Both the position numbers and the translations under genes were made by a program. From NCBI RefSeq assembly GCF_021389955.1, contig NZ_CP089980.1:371501-435500 (forward strand): a stretch of 64,000 bases of DNA, read 5' to 3'. The notes under the pieces were generated by a model. The model had not been told where the DNA came from and did no database searches. It saw only the letters and a program-made list of their open reading frames with translations. Position 1 is the stretch's first letter. Every line of letters begins with the position of its first letter. Below, one piece after another: positions 1 through 10,789 of this stretch. This DNA is from Fulvivirga maritima. GTDB taxonomy: Bacteria; Bacteroidota; Bacteroidia; Cytophagales; Cyclobacteriaceae.

Positions 1-455
1 CGAGCCCTGGTATCAGTAACATCAAACTGCAAGTTAGGAGTACCTTGAGGACCTGGGAATTTTTTAGTCTTTACACTTCCTAAATCTGAAGGTCTACTAT
101 CATATTGTGAATCTGCCGCATGCGCTGTAGCACGCACCTGATAATAGGCATTCCACAATAATTCTTCCCCTACCAAGCTGGAATTTATCTCCATATAGCT
201 GGTATCAGATTCGAAGGTATAATCAATGGTTTGAAATGTATCTCTACTGACTTCCATAGTGTAGGATACCGCTTGCCTGAGTGAACCCATATTTACAATT
301 ATGGTATTCCCTTCAGTATATAAGTTCTCATTCAAAACCGGCCTAAAAAGACGGGTTCTCTCGAAATTTTCATCATCGTCATCACAGGCATTGAACAGCA
401 TAACTATCAAGGCCAGTAGTGAGCATATTTTAGATATATTTATCAATTTTTTCAT
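1..455 (-). CDS. Partial lipoprotein of the pectin locus (N-terminal 151 residues)
   Basis: The ATG is at 453-455 and the frame stays open to the window edge, so the C-terminus is missing. The start encodes MKKLINISKICSLLALIVML followed by FNACDDDDEN, a type II signal peptide with lipobox Cys and an acidic tail, so a surface or periplasmic lipoprotein is expected. The following residues (NMGSLRQAVSYTMEVSRD, later NAYYQVRATA) look like a fibronectin-III-type beta domain. In Bacteroidota pectin loci, lipoproteins with this layout (DUF4957/DUF5123 type) often follow SusD and carry a C-terminal beta-helix; that part is outside the window, so the assignment is inference. It lies 19 bp downstream of the susD gene and is probably in the same transcript. 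Confidence 0.7.
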   Translation of the reverse strand, partial: MKKLINISKICSLLALIVMLFNACDDDDENFERTRLFRPVLNENLYTEGNTIIVNMGSLRQAVSYTMEVSRDTFQTIDYTFESDTSYMEINSSLVGEELLWNAYYQVRATAHAADSQYDSRPSDLGSVKTKKFPGPQGTPNLQFDVTDTRA

Positions 456-474
456 AACCTTTTCATTTGCTGTA

Positions 475-2277
475 TTATTCACCGAAGCCATAACCATCAT
501 TTTGTAATACTCCCTGGCTATTATCAATACCTATAGCAGGAATAGGAAATACATATCTCACGGGGTGAGTATACCTGGCCCAATCTTTAGTTATCCACTC
601 TTCGTAGCCATCAGGCATGGTCTCATCAGAAAGGCCGATAAGCCAATCCATTCGCTCCCAGTTATCAATATCTGCTGGTACCGCTTTAGTATCTGTATCA
701 TAAATGATGAGTTCATTCCCATCATGCCTCACCCATAAGCGATCAGGGTATGGTCCAGACTCTGCGTTATCAGCCAGGCGCTTAAGGCCAGCAACTGTTT
801 CCTGTACTTTTTCAGAATATATATTCCACCTGATGAGCTCATATTTACGGATCATCTCTCCGCCAAACTCCCAGGCTCTTTCATCTACAAGTGCATCAAA
901 AAAGGATTCTTTACTATTGGAAACGGTATTGATATAATCATCTACTTTAGTAGACCATACTTCTTCAGGAAAGGCTCGTTGCCTCACCCTTCTGAGCATG
1001 TCCTGAGCATCAGCAGTGGGGCCATTAATTTCATTATCGGCTTCAGCATACATCAGCAATACATCGGCATACCTTAACATAGGCCAGTTGATACCCGTAC
1101 CTTTGTCGGTATTCGATCCCGGAGGGGTGTCTAACCACACTCTGTTAAATTTTCCTTGAGCTATACCATTGATATCCACTAATTCTTGCGGTTCCAAATC
1201 CTCAACACTGGCAGTTTCATTAGGGTATTTGTAAAGGGCACAAGTAACATCTCTTCTTACATCTGAAGAGTCAAATGAATAATAATAAGTAGCAGGAATG
1301 CTCATATAATTACTACTAGTACCGTAAGGACCTGATTCTACTCTGATACCAATATTCCAACCTACATCTCCTTCACCTATAGCAAAAGGCACCTCAAAAA
1401 GGATATCGCTGGCATCACCTGCTGGTTGGGTAAATTTGGCCAGGTTCACAAACATCTGCTTGTAGTCCTGCGGTAACCGTCTGTCTTGCTGATCGATCAG
1501 CTTTTTAGAATACATTCTGGCAGTATCATAGTAGCTGAGGTAGTCTGACTGCCTGTCCATAGTCATATCAGGTTTTAGGTACCAGCCACCTCGCTGAAGT
1601 GATAGCCTGGCTATCATACCTAGTGTATAATCACGGTTAACCTGTTCTATACCATAAGGAGCCTCGGCTGCCCAGTACATTCCTTCTTCTGCCGAGATCA
1701 TATCATGAATTACATATGAAAGAATCTCATTTCTATCCGTTTTGGCTACATTGAATTCTACTCCGGGCTTAGGTGCTTCTACCAGAAAAGGAACATCTCC
1801 AAAATAGAACACTAAAATGCTATACCAATACGCTCTAAGCGTATAAGCTTCTCCTAATAAATGGCTCATTTTTTCTACCTCTACCACATCATCAGAGTTA
1901 TAGGCTTCACTTGCCAGTATGGCTTCAATAGCAAAATTAGCATCTCTAATAGCCTGATAAGCTATACTCCAAACATAGTCTAGATCTCCATTATTTTCCT
2001 GAGCATTAAGATCCCAGATCTGATAACGGGCGCCGTCACTGCCCCATCCACTCTGGTGTTCTATATCTGTATTACCTGTCATGTTATTAGATAATCTTGA
2101 TCGAAAACCATCATGACTGAAATGCACATAGATAGAATTAACGCCCCGCCTTGCTTCTTCCGCATTGGAATACACATAATCCAAATCGAAATAAGAGATT
2201 GGTTCTGACTCCAGATAGTCGTCACATGAAAAAGACGATAGGATCAGAAGGGTGATAAGTATATATTTCAATTTCAT
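475..2277 (-). CDS. SusD/RagB-family glycan-binding lipoprotein
   Basis: This 600-residue protein begins with a lipoprotein signal (LLILSSFSC, Cys18) followed by DDYLESEPISYFDLDYVYSN, the usual SusD N-terminus. The internal TPR-like helices (AYTLRAYWYSILVFYFGDVP, then LRYADVLLMYAEADNE, then WEFGGEMIRKYELIRWN) are family hallmarks. SusD proteins sit on the outer membrane as lids over the SusC channel and bind the oligosaccharide. The gene ends the first SusC/SusD pair, 18 bp after susC. Its position in a locus with kduI/kduD/uxaBC suggests pectin-derived oligogalacturonides as substrate; the substrate is inference. Confidence 0.93.
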   Translation of the reverse strand: MKLKYILITLLILSSFSCDDYLESEPISYFDLDYVYSNAEEARRGVNSIYVHFSHDGFRSRLSNNMTGNTDIEHQSGWGSDGARYQIWDLNAQENNGDLDYVWSIAYQAIRDANFAIEAILASEAYNSDDVVEVEKMSHLLGEAYTLRAYWYSILVFYFGDVPFLVEAPKPGVEFNVAKTDRNEILSYVIHDMISAEEGMYWAAEAPYGIEQVNRDYTLGMIARLSLQRGGWYLKPDMTMDRQSDYLSYYDTARMYSKKLIDQQDRRLPQDYKQMFVNLAKFTQPAGDASDILFEVPFAIGEGDVGWNIGIRVESGPYGTSSNYMSIPATYYYSFDSSDVRRDVTCALYKYPNETASVEDLEPQELVDINGIAQGKFNRVWLDTPPGSNTDKGTGINWPMLRYADVLLMYAEADNEINGPTADAQDMLRRVRQRAFPEEVWSTKVDDYINTVSNSKESFFDALVDERAWEFGGEMIRKYELIRWNIYSEKVQETVAGLKRLADNAESGPYPDRLWVRHDGNELIIYDTDTKAVPADIDNWERMDWLIGLSDETMPDGYEEWITKDWARYTHPVRYVFPIPAIGIDNSQGVLQNDGYGFGE

Positions 2278-2295
2278 ATCCTCTAATGTTTTGTC

Positions 2296-5200
2296 TTAAA
2301 AAGTAATATTCACACCTACAGTATAAGATCTGCTTCTTGGGTAAGATGAGTAATCCACCCCGGGTGTAAGCAGCTGATAGGTACTACTTCTACTGGTACT
2401 TACTTCAGGATCATAACCTGAGTAGTTAGTCCACAGTGCCAGATTATAGCCTGTAGCATAAATTCTGAATTGAGTAAGTTTATACTTAGAAACCAGAGAT
2501 ACCGGTAAAGTATATCCTATGGTCAGGTTATTGAGCCTAATGAAAGAACCATCTTCTATCCCCCAATCAGTGAGCACTGCTGTGGCAGTTCCAAATGAGT
2601 TATTACCACTCCACATGGTTTTACCCTGATTCATTTCTCTCAACTGTTCCAGGTCAGTAACTACCTCCCCAGGAGTGCCGGTATAAGCACCATCTACGTC
2701 TATATAAGTAAATCGGTCATTAGAATTCATGGTACTAAGCATGTTACCATAAGTCGTGCGGTACATTTGATTAAATTCTATTTTACCTGTGTTATAGATA
2801 TCATTTCCATAAGACCAGTTAAAGAATACAGAAGCATCAAAACCTTTGTAGCGGGCATTAAAACCAAAACCACCTTGCGCTTTAGGTAGCGCATTTCCTA
2901 TCACTTTTCTATCTTCACTGGTTATTTTTCCGTCACCGCTAATATCTCTGATTTTCATGTAGCCAGGCCTTAAGCCATCGGTTCCTACTCCCAAGGTGGC
3001 TCCACTATTAGGCACCCCTTCTTTTAAAGTATACTGACCTGTGGCTTCATCATAACCCGCGAAGTCATCTACGGTATACATACCATCATTTACATAACCA
3101 TAAATAAGGCCTATGCTTTCACCTACTCTCAAGAGGTAATCATTTCTGTCTTTCAGGTCAGTACTGGCCCAGTTAGACTGGAAAAAACGTTCATTGGTTC
3201 CATCCAATTTCTCGATGGTTGTTCGGTTCAAACCAAAATTGATATTGGCTGAAATAGAAAAGTCAGATTTATCTATGATATACCCTTCAATTCCCATTTC
3301 AATACCTTTATTGGAAGTTTCGCCTATGTTGTCCCACTGCGTTTCAAAGCCTGAATTAGGTGCAATAGCTTTATCTAGCAATAAATCCGTAGTGGAATTA
3401 TAGTAAGCATCAATGCTACCTGTAACTCTGGCTTTAAACAATGAGAAGTCAACCCCAAGGTTTCTACTTACCGTAGTTTCCCAAATGATGAATGGGTTAT
3501 AAAGAATATCAGAAGAGGGTGAATAATAAATGCCATACTCATTACCAAAGCCTGGGCCATTATTAGTATTAGGGCTAAATAATAAACGAGTAGCATCAGC
3601 ATTTACATTGTCATTACCTATTTCACCATAACTCACTCTAAGCTTTAGCTGGTCTACAAATGATACGTTTGACATGAAAGACTCTTCATTAATCTTCCAA
3701 CCGAGTGCTACCGCAGGGAACACACCTACTCTATTGTCTTTTAAGAATCTGCTACTGGCATCTCTACGGATAGTCGCTGTTAAAAGGTATTTATTATTGA
3801 ATTGATAATTAACCCTACCAAAGAGAGAGAATTTACTTACTTCCAGAAACTCTTGTGTATCATGAAAAACATCTCCCTCGCCCAACTGCATATTAGCAAA
3901 AAGCTCTTCAGGTGTAATAGAGACACGATACTCTTCTCTTGTAATGGATTCACCTTTACCACCGGCTCCATTTATCTCATGTCCTACAAGAACATTCAGT
4001 TTATGCCTACCTAGATTAGAAAAATCGTAGTTAACGGTATTATACCATCTATAATTCCAGTTTTCACGATCCGTTTTCATGCCTATAGGTAAGCCACTAC
4101 CTTCTTGCTGGGCGCGGCTGGTAAGAGGACCATAAAATCTGAGATCTTCTCTAAATTTAGTAGTACCGTTTAGTACAGTATTAAAGGTAAGTCCGTCTAT
4201 AACATTCCATTCTATACCTGCATTAAAAGCATAGTTTTTATCTGATCGTTTTCTCCAGTCTTGCTCGGCCAGCTCAGTAGGATTGATCAGACTTAACAGA
4301 AAAGACTGATAATCATCATTGGCATCTATCTGATTAAGATCAAGGTCCAATTCATCCGCCACTCCATTAACCGGCCTGGCCAGTACGGCATCTTTCACCC
4401 TTAACTGTGAGCTACCTGAGGTTCCGGCTCCGTTTACCTGTGTATAAGTGACCCTGGCTCCAAAGTCAAAGTTCAACCTTCTGCTTATCTCCTGACCTAG
4501 TTTAAAGTTAAGTGAGTTACGGGTATAGCCCGATCCTGAAATAAGGCCTTCTTCATCGTTATTAGTTAAGCTAAGCGATAACTTAGTTTTTTCTGTACCT
4601 CCATTTAATGATAAATTATGATACTGTGAAAACTGAGTATCTCCAAAAAGCTCATCTTGCCAATCAGTAGCTTTCTTTTGCTTGTAAAGTTCAAGGTCAT
4701 CATACTTACCATAATATTTTTCGAAATTTTCTACATCTTGTTCAGAACGTAGCTTGGCTCTTTCATAGTTAGCCATTACATAATCATAAGGAGACAGAAC
4801 ATCGTATTCTCTGTCTTTAGGGAAGGTATTGAATTTAGCAAAGCCGTTATAATTAATAGAAAGGCGGCCTGCTTTAGGCTTCTTAGTATTGATGATAATA
4901 ACTCCATTGGCAGCACTAGCACCGTAAATGGCCGTAGCAGCTGCATCTTTTAATACATCAATACTGGCAATATCTGTAGGGGGAATATCTCTGATGCTTT
5001 CCATGATAAAGCCATCAACCACATAAAGAGGGGTATTATCCTGGGTGATGGAACCTCCACCTCTTACTCTAATTACAATTTCAGCATCTGGTGAGCCATC
5101 AGTAGTTTGTACTCGTACACCAGGTAGCCGACCGGTAATAGCTTCTGCCGCACTGGCCACTGGTATTTTTTTTAAGTGTTTCGGCACTTACTGAGGCCAC

Positions 5201-5590
5201 GGAACCAGTAAGATCGGTTTTCTTTACTTTACCATAACCCACATCTACAATTTCTACAGCATCCAGCTGTGTAATATCTTCTTCGAGGGTAATGTTTAAC
5301 GTAGATTGGTTGCCCACTTCCACTTCCTGGGATTTCATACCAATAAAAGAGAAAACCAGAACATCTCCTGATTTGACTTTGACCTGAAACTCACCACTAA
5401 AATCAGTAGTGGTTCCATTTGTAGTGCCTTTCACAATAACAGAAACACCCGGAAGTATTTCTCCTTCAGCATCCTTTACGGTACCTGAGACCATGCCACT
5501 TTGAGCGCTACTCCTATAAGGCAGTAGCGTAGCGCCCAGTAGGATCAGGACCATAAGTTCATTTTTTAACAGTAGTAGTATTTTACTCAT
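2296..5590 (-). pseudogene. SusC-family TonB-dependent receptor, frame broken by one extra A in an A8 run
   Basis: The gene starts best at 5590 (MSKILLLLKNELMVLILLGA signal peptide), not at the upstream in-frame Met. A carboxypeptidase-D-like domain (GTVKDAEGEILPGVSVIVKG) is followed by the plug (DVGYGKVKKTDLTGSVASVS). At 5166-5173 the minus strand reads eight A's; this frame ends soon after in SGQCGRSYYRS. With seven A's the frame joins LKKIPVASAAEAITGRLPGV and continues to the barrel end YTVGVNITF at 2296. Removing one base gives exactly 1098 codons, so a single-base insertion explains the break. It could be a real mutation, phase variation, transcript slippage or an assembly error. It is paired with the SusD gene at 475-2277. 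Confidence 0.9.
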
Positions 5591-5627
5591 AGTGTGTAAG
5601 GTTGCGTTAAAACTAGATAGACATTTG

Positions 5628-5641
5628 TGCAATCGATTTCA
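5628..5641. promoter_or_regulatory. Putative LacI-family operator, susC-1 upstream (site A)
   Basis: TGCAATCGATTTCA differs at one base from the perfect palindrome TGCAATCGATTGCA seen at 10580. It is 38 bp upstream of the susC-1 start codon, in a position suited to repression. A LacI-family regulator is encoded in the adjacent operon. Binding is inferred. Confidence 0.6.
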
Positions 5642-5713
5642 TAAGTTAAAATTCATTTCCTATCATTTGGAACTATATAAAAGTATAAAATAAAAATTAA
5701 TATTCAATATAAA

Positions 5714-5727
5714 TGTAAACGATTGCA
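5714..5727. promoter_or_regulatory. Putative LacI-family operator, susC-1 upstream (site B)
   Basis: TGTAAACGATTGCA keeps the right half-site CGATTGCA exactly. Read in reverse it is nearly identical to the site in front of kduI (AGCAATCGTTTACA). It lies in the gap between susD-2 and susC-1, 124 bp upstream of the susC-1 start. Confidence 0.55.
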
Positions 5728-5765
5728 CAATAATTTTTTAACGTATTTTTAACATTAAATCATTA

Positions 5766-5779
5766 TGCAATCGTTATCT
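5766..5779. promoter_or_regulatory. Weak putative LacI-family half-site (site C)
   Basis: TGCAATCGTTATCT has an intact left half-site TGCAATCG and a degenerate right half. It is 11 bp past the susD-2 stop codon and could act with sites A and B on the susC-1 promoter. The match is weak on its own. Confidence 0.35.
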
Positions 5780-5789
5780 AAGCTAATGC

Positions 5790-7412
5790 TTATCTATATG
5801 CGGGATTCTGCTGAAAGCTATCATCTCTATTAAGATCTAAAGCATCTTGAGGAATAGGCCTGAGGATTTTAAGTGCTCCTCCGTTACCATTAAAGTCATC
5901 TTCTTCTATAAGCGGGTTATAAGTAGAGGCTCTTTCTACCAGCGTACCTGTTCTTTTCAGGTCGAACCAGCGTTTGTATTCACCGAGCAACTCACGACCA
6001 CGTTCATCCAAAATGTAGTCAATATCAAAATCAGCACTAGCTGCATCTGGCATGCCTGAGCGATTTCTTACTTCATTTAATCTCTCTAAACCCGTTCCTG
6101 CCTGGCCAGCACCAAGATAAGCCTCTGCTGCTATAAGGTAAGTTTCCCCTAAGCGTGCCATAATGAAATCTCGTGAACTGGTTCTGCCTCCATCACCAGC
6201 ATAAATAGAATTAGGATCATCAAACTTCTTCACTATTATAGTGCTAAAGTCTAGCGAAACATTGCCCCCTTCAGGATCATAGTCTCCATAAGAATGATAA
6301 ATAACTCCAGAATGAGCAGCCACATAATCTATACTATCTGCAGCATCAAACCACTGAGGCTCATAAAAGTGAGCTACGGGTATATCTGATAAATCAGATT
6401 CTCTGAAATAAGCATAGTAAGGCGTATATACTTCCACCATAAAAGTGGCCTCCCAGCGTGCATCTCCTTCCTCAAAAAGATCAATAGCATATCTGGTAGG
6501 GCATAATGTATATGACTTATACGGAGCTTCACCATTCACCTCACTACCTCCCAGATAAGAACCAAAGAAATTTTGTTGCTGATTACCCAAATTCTGAGGA
6601 TCTGTACTTATCGACCCTTCACTATACTGTACAGAAAACAGCACCTCTGAATTTATTTCATTTCCAGGCATCCATAGCTCTTCAAAAGGTATTGTCAAGG
6701 CTTGTCCATCAATTGCTGCATCAGCATAAGAAGCAGCTGTTTCAAAGTCATCAGCCTCTGCGAAACTTTCATAAGCTCTGGTTAAATGGACTAGTGCTAA
6801 ATAATGCCTTATAGCGCGCTGCGTCACTCTTCCTTCAAAACTCCCTGCTGATACGGCAGGCAAAGCCGCCTCCATTTCAGATATAATAAATCCATAAACT
6901 GTTGCCGCACTCGCTCCTTCAAATTCTAATTCTATACCTGTAATATAGTCTTCAACTAACGGGACTCCCCCATAGGTCTGCACTAACATAAAATAAGATA
7001 GCGCCCTTAAAAATCTCACCTCTGCCACATATTGATCTATCAACCCTGTTTGTTCAGTTATATCAGAATAATAAATAGCTGTATTTGCTCTTTGTATCGC
7101 CTGAAAGCATAAAGTGTAAAGAAAGTCTACCCCTTCTGATTGAGAATTCAATTCGACGTACTGACTCAATCCCACGGGTTCAGAATTTCTACCTTCCATA
7201 TACATATCGGTACCCGCCATAAAAAGCCAAGGATCTTGACCAAAAATCTCCCTCAATGTTGAATAATTAGCATTTATCAAGGATTGAAATCCTTCTTCTG
7301 TAACATAGAACTCTTCCCCGGTAGGATTACTTTTACTTTCTTCTTCCAGAAAATCTGAACAACCGAAGAGCATTACTAATGCCATCGTAAATATTATTGC
7401 AATTCTTTTCAT
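5790..7412 (-). CDS. SusD/RagB-family glycan-binding lipoprotein (second pair)
   Basis: This 540-residue protein starts MKRIAIIFTMALVMLFGC with the lipobox Cys at position 18, then SDFLEEESKSNPTGEEFY. Family segments are visible: AEVRFLRALSYFMLVQTYGG and LGETYLIAAEAYLGAGQ, then LNEVRNRSGM and ERGRELLGEYKRWFDLKRTG near the C-terminus. It ends in LDLNRDDSFQQNPAYR, a typical RagB/SusD ending. It would cap the SusC encoded 20 bp upstream. The gap on its downstream side carries three operator-like sites, so the two SusC/SusD pairs may have separate promoters. Confidence 0.93.
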   Translation of the reverse strand: MKRIAIIFTMALVMLFGCSDFLEEESKSNPTGEEFYVTEEGFQSLINANYSTLREIFGQDPWLFMAGTDMYMEGRNSEPVGLSQYVELNSQSEGVDFLYTLCFQAIQRANTAIYYSDITEQTGLIDQYVAEVRFLRALSYFMLVQTYGGVPLVEDYITGIELEFEGASAATVYGFIISEMEAALPAVSAGSFEGRVTQRAIRHYLALVHLTRAYESFAEADDFETAASYADAAIDGQALTIPFEELWMPGNEINSEVLFSVQYSEGSISTDPQNLGNQQQNFFGSYLGGSEVNGEAPYKSYTLCPTRYAIDLFEEGDARWEATFMVEVYTPYYAYFRESDLSDIPVAHFYEPQWFDAADSIDYVAAHSGVIYHSYGDYDPEGGNVSLDFSTIIVKKFDDPNSIYAGDGGRTSSRDFIMARLGETYLIAAEAYLGAGQAGTGLERLNEVRNRSGMPDAASADFDIDYILDERGRELLGEYKRWFDLKRTGTLVERASTYNPLIEEDDFNGNGGALKILRPIPQDALDLNRDDSFQQNPAYR

Positions 7413-7432
7413 GTCATTTAAATTTTTGAGGA

Positions 7433-10400
7433 TTAGAATTTCAGACTTAGACCAAATTGAGTAGTAACACTACCTACACGTCCAACTCCTAAAGAGGCAT
7501 CAGCCCATTCCGGGTCGTAACCGGTATAATCTGTAAACACAAATGGGTTAAGCACATTTACATATACTCTGAGTTGCTCTATTTTCCACTTGCTTAAAAG
7601 ATTTTGAGGAATAGTATAGCCAAGTGATATGTTATTCACCTTCACATAAGAAGCGTCTTTATAGTAGCCCACTCCATTATTTCTCCAGTAAGTACCTCCA
7701 TTTCTTGGCTGCGGGTAAGAGTTAGAAGCCTGCGCTGGCACACCAACATTATTCTCTGGAATATACCAATCCGCCACATCCAGTTTTTGACGGCCTCTAT
7801 CCCGCATATCTTCGAAATTCGCATGAAAATTACTGTATACTGTCACGCCTTGCACTGCAGATATGGTGAAAGTAAAATCAAAATTAAAAAGGTTTAAACG
7901 TGATATTATCCCCCCCCGTCCAATCCGGATTCGCATTTCCAATAATAAATCTATCATCATCAGGGTTGATTTTCCCATCATCATTAACATCTGTTACTTT
8001 GGCCTGCCCTTCTGTTTGGTTATAAGATTCTGCTTCATCAATTTCATCGGCCTGCCATATACCCGCGAATTCATAATTATAATGCGCATCTATCGACTCC
8101 CCAATAAACCAACCATTCGCAATATCATCTTCTTCCTCTTGCCCGTAAATACTTTGTATCTCATTAGTATTCTTAGTGAAAGTAAAGGTTGTTTCCCAAC
8201 TCAATCGTTCATTTCTAATATTAGTAGTTGTTAACAACACCTCTACCCCGCGATTCCTAACTGATGCCGCATTGGCATTAATAAGTGAATAACCTGTTTC
8301 ATAGGGAATTCGCTGCTCCACCAAAAGTTCATCAGAAGTTCTACTGTACCAGTCTATGCTACCACTTATACGATAATCCAACAATGAAAAATCTACTCCT
8401 CCATTAATCTCTGTAGTTTTTTCCCAAGTTAAATTTTTATTAGCCAACGTATCAGCCACAAAACCTTGCACATTATTGTTGCCATAATTGTAGAAGACTT
8501 GATTAGTAAGAACATTTAGAGAGGAATACGGATCAACATTATTATTTCCTGTAGCTCCATAACTCACTCTAAATTTCAGGTCTGAAATGGCATCTACATC
8601 CATAAAATCCTCCTCACTTATTCTCCAACCTACGGCAGCTGAAGGGAAACTATCCCATCGGTTATCTTCTGGAAAAAGAGAAGATCCATCCCAGCGGTTA
8701 GTAAGAGTTACTAGATACCTATCTTTGTAGGTATAATTAAGTCGTAAAGCAAAAGAAGCCAATTGACTTTTAAAAAATCCATTGCCCAGATTATAGCTAG
8801 ATTGACTACCTGAACCAACATTATAAAATTCCTTATCAAATGGTTGATATCTCGAAGACAAGAATGAGTTTTCGGTCCTATCTACAAAAATACTTTGTAG
8901 AGCTAAGGCGTTGAATGAATGGTCTCCATAGGTTTTATTGAAGTTAAGTTGATTATCCCAGGTATAATTAAAGTTTTCATAATTAGATACGCTTGAAGAC
9001 GCCTGATCTCCAAAGCTAATTCCTTCATTAGTCATAGCTCCGAAATAAACACCTCTTCTTGCGCTCTGTAAACCCACTGAAAAAGCTGTCTGAAATGATA
9101 GCCAATCGACAATATCATACTTAATATAAGTATTACCAACCCCATTCCACTGACGGGTTTCATCGCTAGAGTTTTGGATTTCCAAAAGAGGGTTGTAGGT
9201 ACTAGTCTTATCAGCCACAAAATTACCGTTCACATCGGTGAGCTTACCCGGTTGAGGAAAGAGCTCTCCTACTATTTCATCATTGTTTTCATCTAATGCC
9301 CATGGTGACAGAAATGGATTCAACCTAAAAGCTTCTTGCATGGCCAATTGACTACCTCGCTGCAGATTAGTAAGCGATAATGAAATATTTACACCTACTT
9401 TGAGTTTATTATTGATTTCTTGATCAATTCCAGACCTAAGTGTAAATTTCTCTAACTCTTCATTTTCTATGTTACCCGTTTCTTTTTGATACCCTAAACC
9501 TAAAGTATAAGCTGAGGCACCTTCCCTGTGTGCTATTGATAAGTGATTATTTGTTTGAGTGCCGGTTTTCAAAACCGCATCATACCAGTCAAACCCATCC
9601 AGATTGTCAAAACGTTCTCGGAGCACTGCATTGTTACTTACCGGCAACACTACTTCATCAATATACTCTTCAGGTGTAAGGCCTGCACCATTATTAGATG
9701 TAGCCAAATACGCAGAAGTGTGGTAATATTTCCATTTTTCTGGACTCATCATCTCTGGCAAACGGGCCGTGCTTTTCATACCTACAAAAGATTCAAAGGA
9801 AAAAGAGGTACCAGACGGGATATTAGCTCCTGATTTTGTTTGTACGATCACCACTCCATTAGACCCTCTGGAACCATAGATAGCTGCTGAAGAAGCATCT
9901 TTAAGAATGTCTATTTTAGCAATGTCTTGAGGATTCAAAAAGTCAATTGACTCGGTAATAACTCCATCTACTACATATAGCGGTCCATTTGAACTTCCTT
10001 TTAAAGAGTTTTTCCCTCTTATAGTCACGTTAAAGCCATCTCCTATCCTACCTGTAGAATTGGTAATTTGCACTCCGGAAACACTACCTTGTAAAGAGGC
10101 TATGGGGTTAGTAGCTCCGCGTTCTGTAATGGTTTTTGATTCCACTGCGGCTATAGCCCCCGTAAGGTCTTTCTTCTTTTGGGTTCCATACCCCACAACC
10201 ACCACTTCTTCCAGCTCTGAGATATTTTCCTGCATTACAATATCTATTGTACTCCTGCCAGAAATGGGCACTTCCTGCGGACTCATACCTATAAAAGAAA
10301 ACATCAAAGTAGCATCTGAGGAGACTTCCAAAGTATATCGCCCTTCGGGTCCTGTAATGGTACCATTAGAAGTTCCTTTTTCAATAATAGATACGCCAGG

Positions 10401-10541
10401 CAACTTTTCTCCTGTATCATCCTCTACCGTACCTGATACTGTGGTACTCTGCGAGTACCCCTGAAGAGGAGGCAATAACAATGCGGCTGCCAGTAGCGAA
10501 TAGGCAAACACATGCTTTAAATATTGAACAATTTTAATCAT
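7433..10541 (-). pseudogene. SusC-family TonB-dependent receptor, frame broken by one extra G in a G8 run
   Basis: The signal peptide (YSLLAAALLLPPLQGYSQS), the CarboxypepD-like domain (TVSGTVEDDTGEKLPGVSII) and the plug (ELEEVVVVGYGTQKKKDLTG) are all present. The main frame runs to IIGNANPDWTGGDNITFKPF and stops at 7884. At 7910-7917 the minus strand has eight G's; with seven, the frame continues WTGGIISRLNLFNFDFTFTI to the normal C-terminus at 7433. The corrected length is exactly 1036 codons. Without the correction the last ~150 residues of the barrel are lost, which should abolish function. An 8-base G run in AT-rich DNA is a likely slippage site. A perfect operator lies 39 bp upstream of the start. 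Confidence 0.9.
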
Positions 10542-10579
10542 GAGTGATAGGTTTAAATTAAAATTAATAGGTTATTAAG

Positions 10580-10593
10580 TGCAATCGATTGCA
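10580..10593. promoter_or_regulatory. Putative LacI-family operator, perfect palindrome (site D)
   Basis: TGCAATCGATTGCA is a perfect 14-bp palindrome with a central CG, as LacI/GalR-family operators usually have. It is 39 bp upstream of the susC-2 start, in the divergent region between susC-2 and kduI. It is the reference for the other five sites. Confidence 0.72.
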
Positions 10594-10746
10594 TTTTAGT
10601 GATTATAAAACCTAAACCAAAATGAAATCGTCACTTTTTTCTAAAAACCAATATTTTTGCAGTATTATAATGGAATTATGAGTATTTTATTTTATGTTAG
10701 CTCATAGATAGCTTGTCCAAAAGGACGATATACGTAATTAAATATC

Positions 10747-10754
10747 TATTTTTG
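10747..10754 (+). promoter_or_regulatory. Putative -7 box of the kdu/uxa/kdg operon
   Basis: TATTTTTG matches the Bacteroidota -7 consensus TAnnTTTG. No clear -33 TTTG is seen at the usual spacing. The operator-like site E begins at the next base, so the predicted start of transcription falls inside the operator, which would favour repression. Confidence 0.4.
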
Positions 10755-10768
10755 AGCAATCGTTTACA
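10755..10768. promoter_or_regulatory. Putative LacI-family operator, kduI upstream (site E)
   Basis: AGCAATCGTTTACA carries the GCAATCG half-site and is nearly the reverse complement of site B. It ends 21 bp before the kduI start codon and directly follows a -7-like box. Sites D and E bracket the divergent promoter region and could control both operons together. Confidence 0.6.
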
Positions 10769-10789
10769 CACACCTAATCAAGTTAAACC

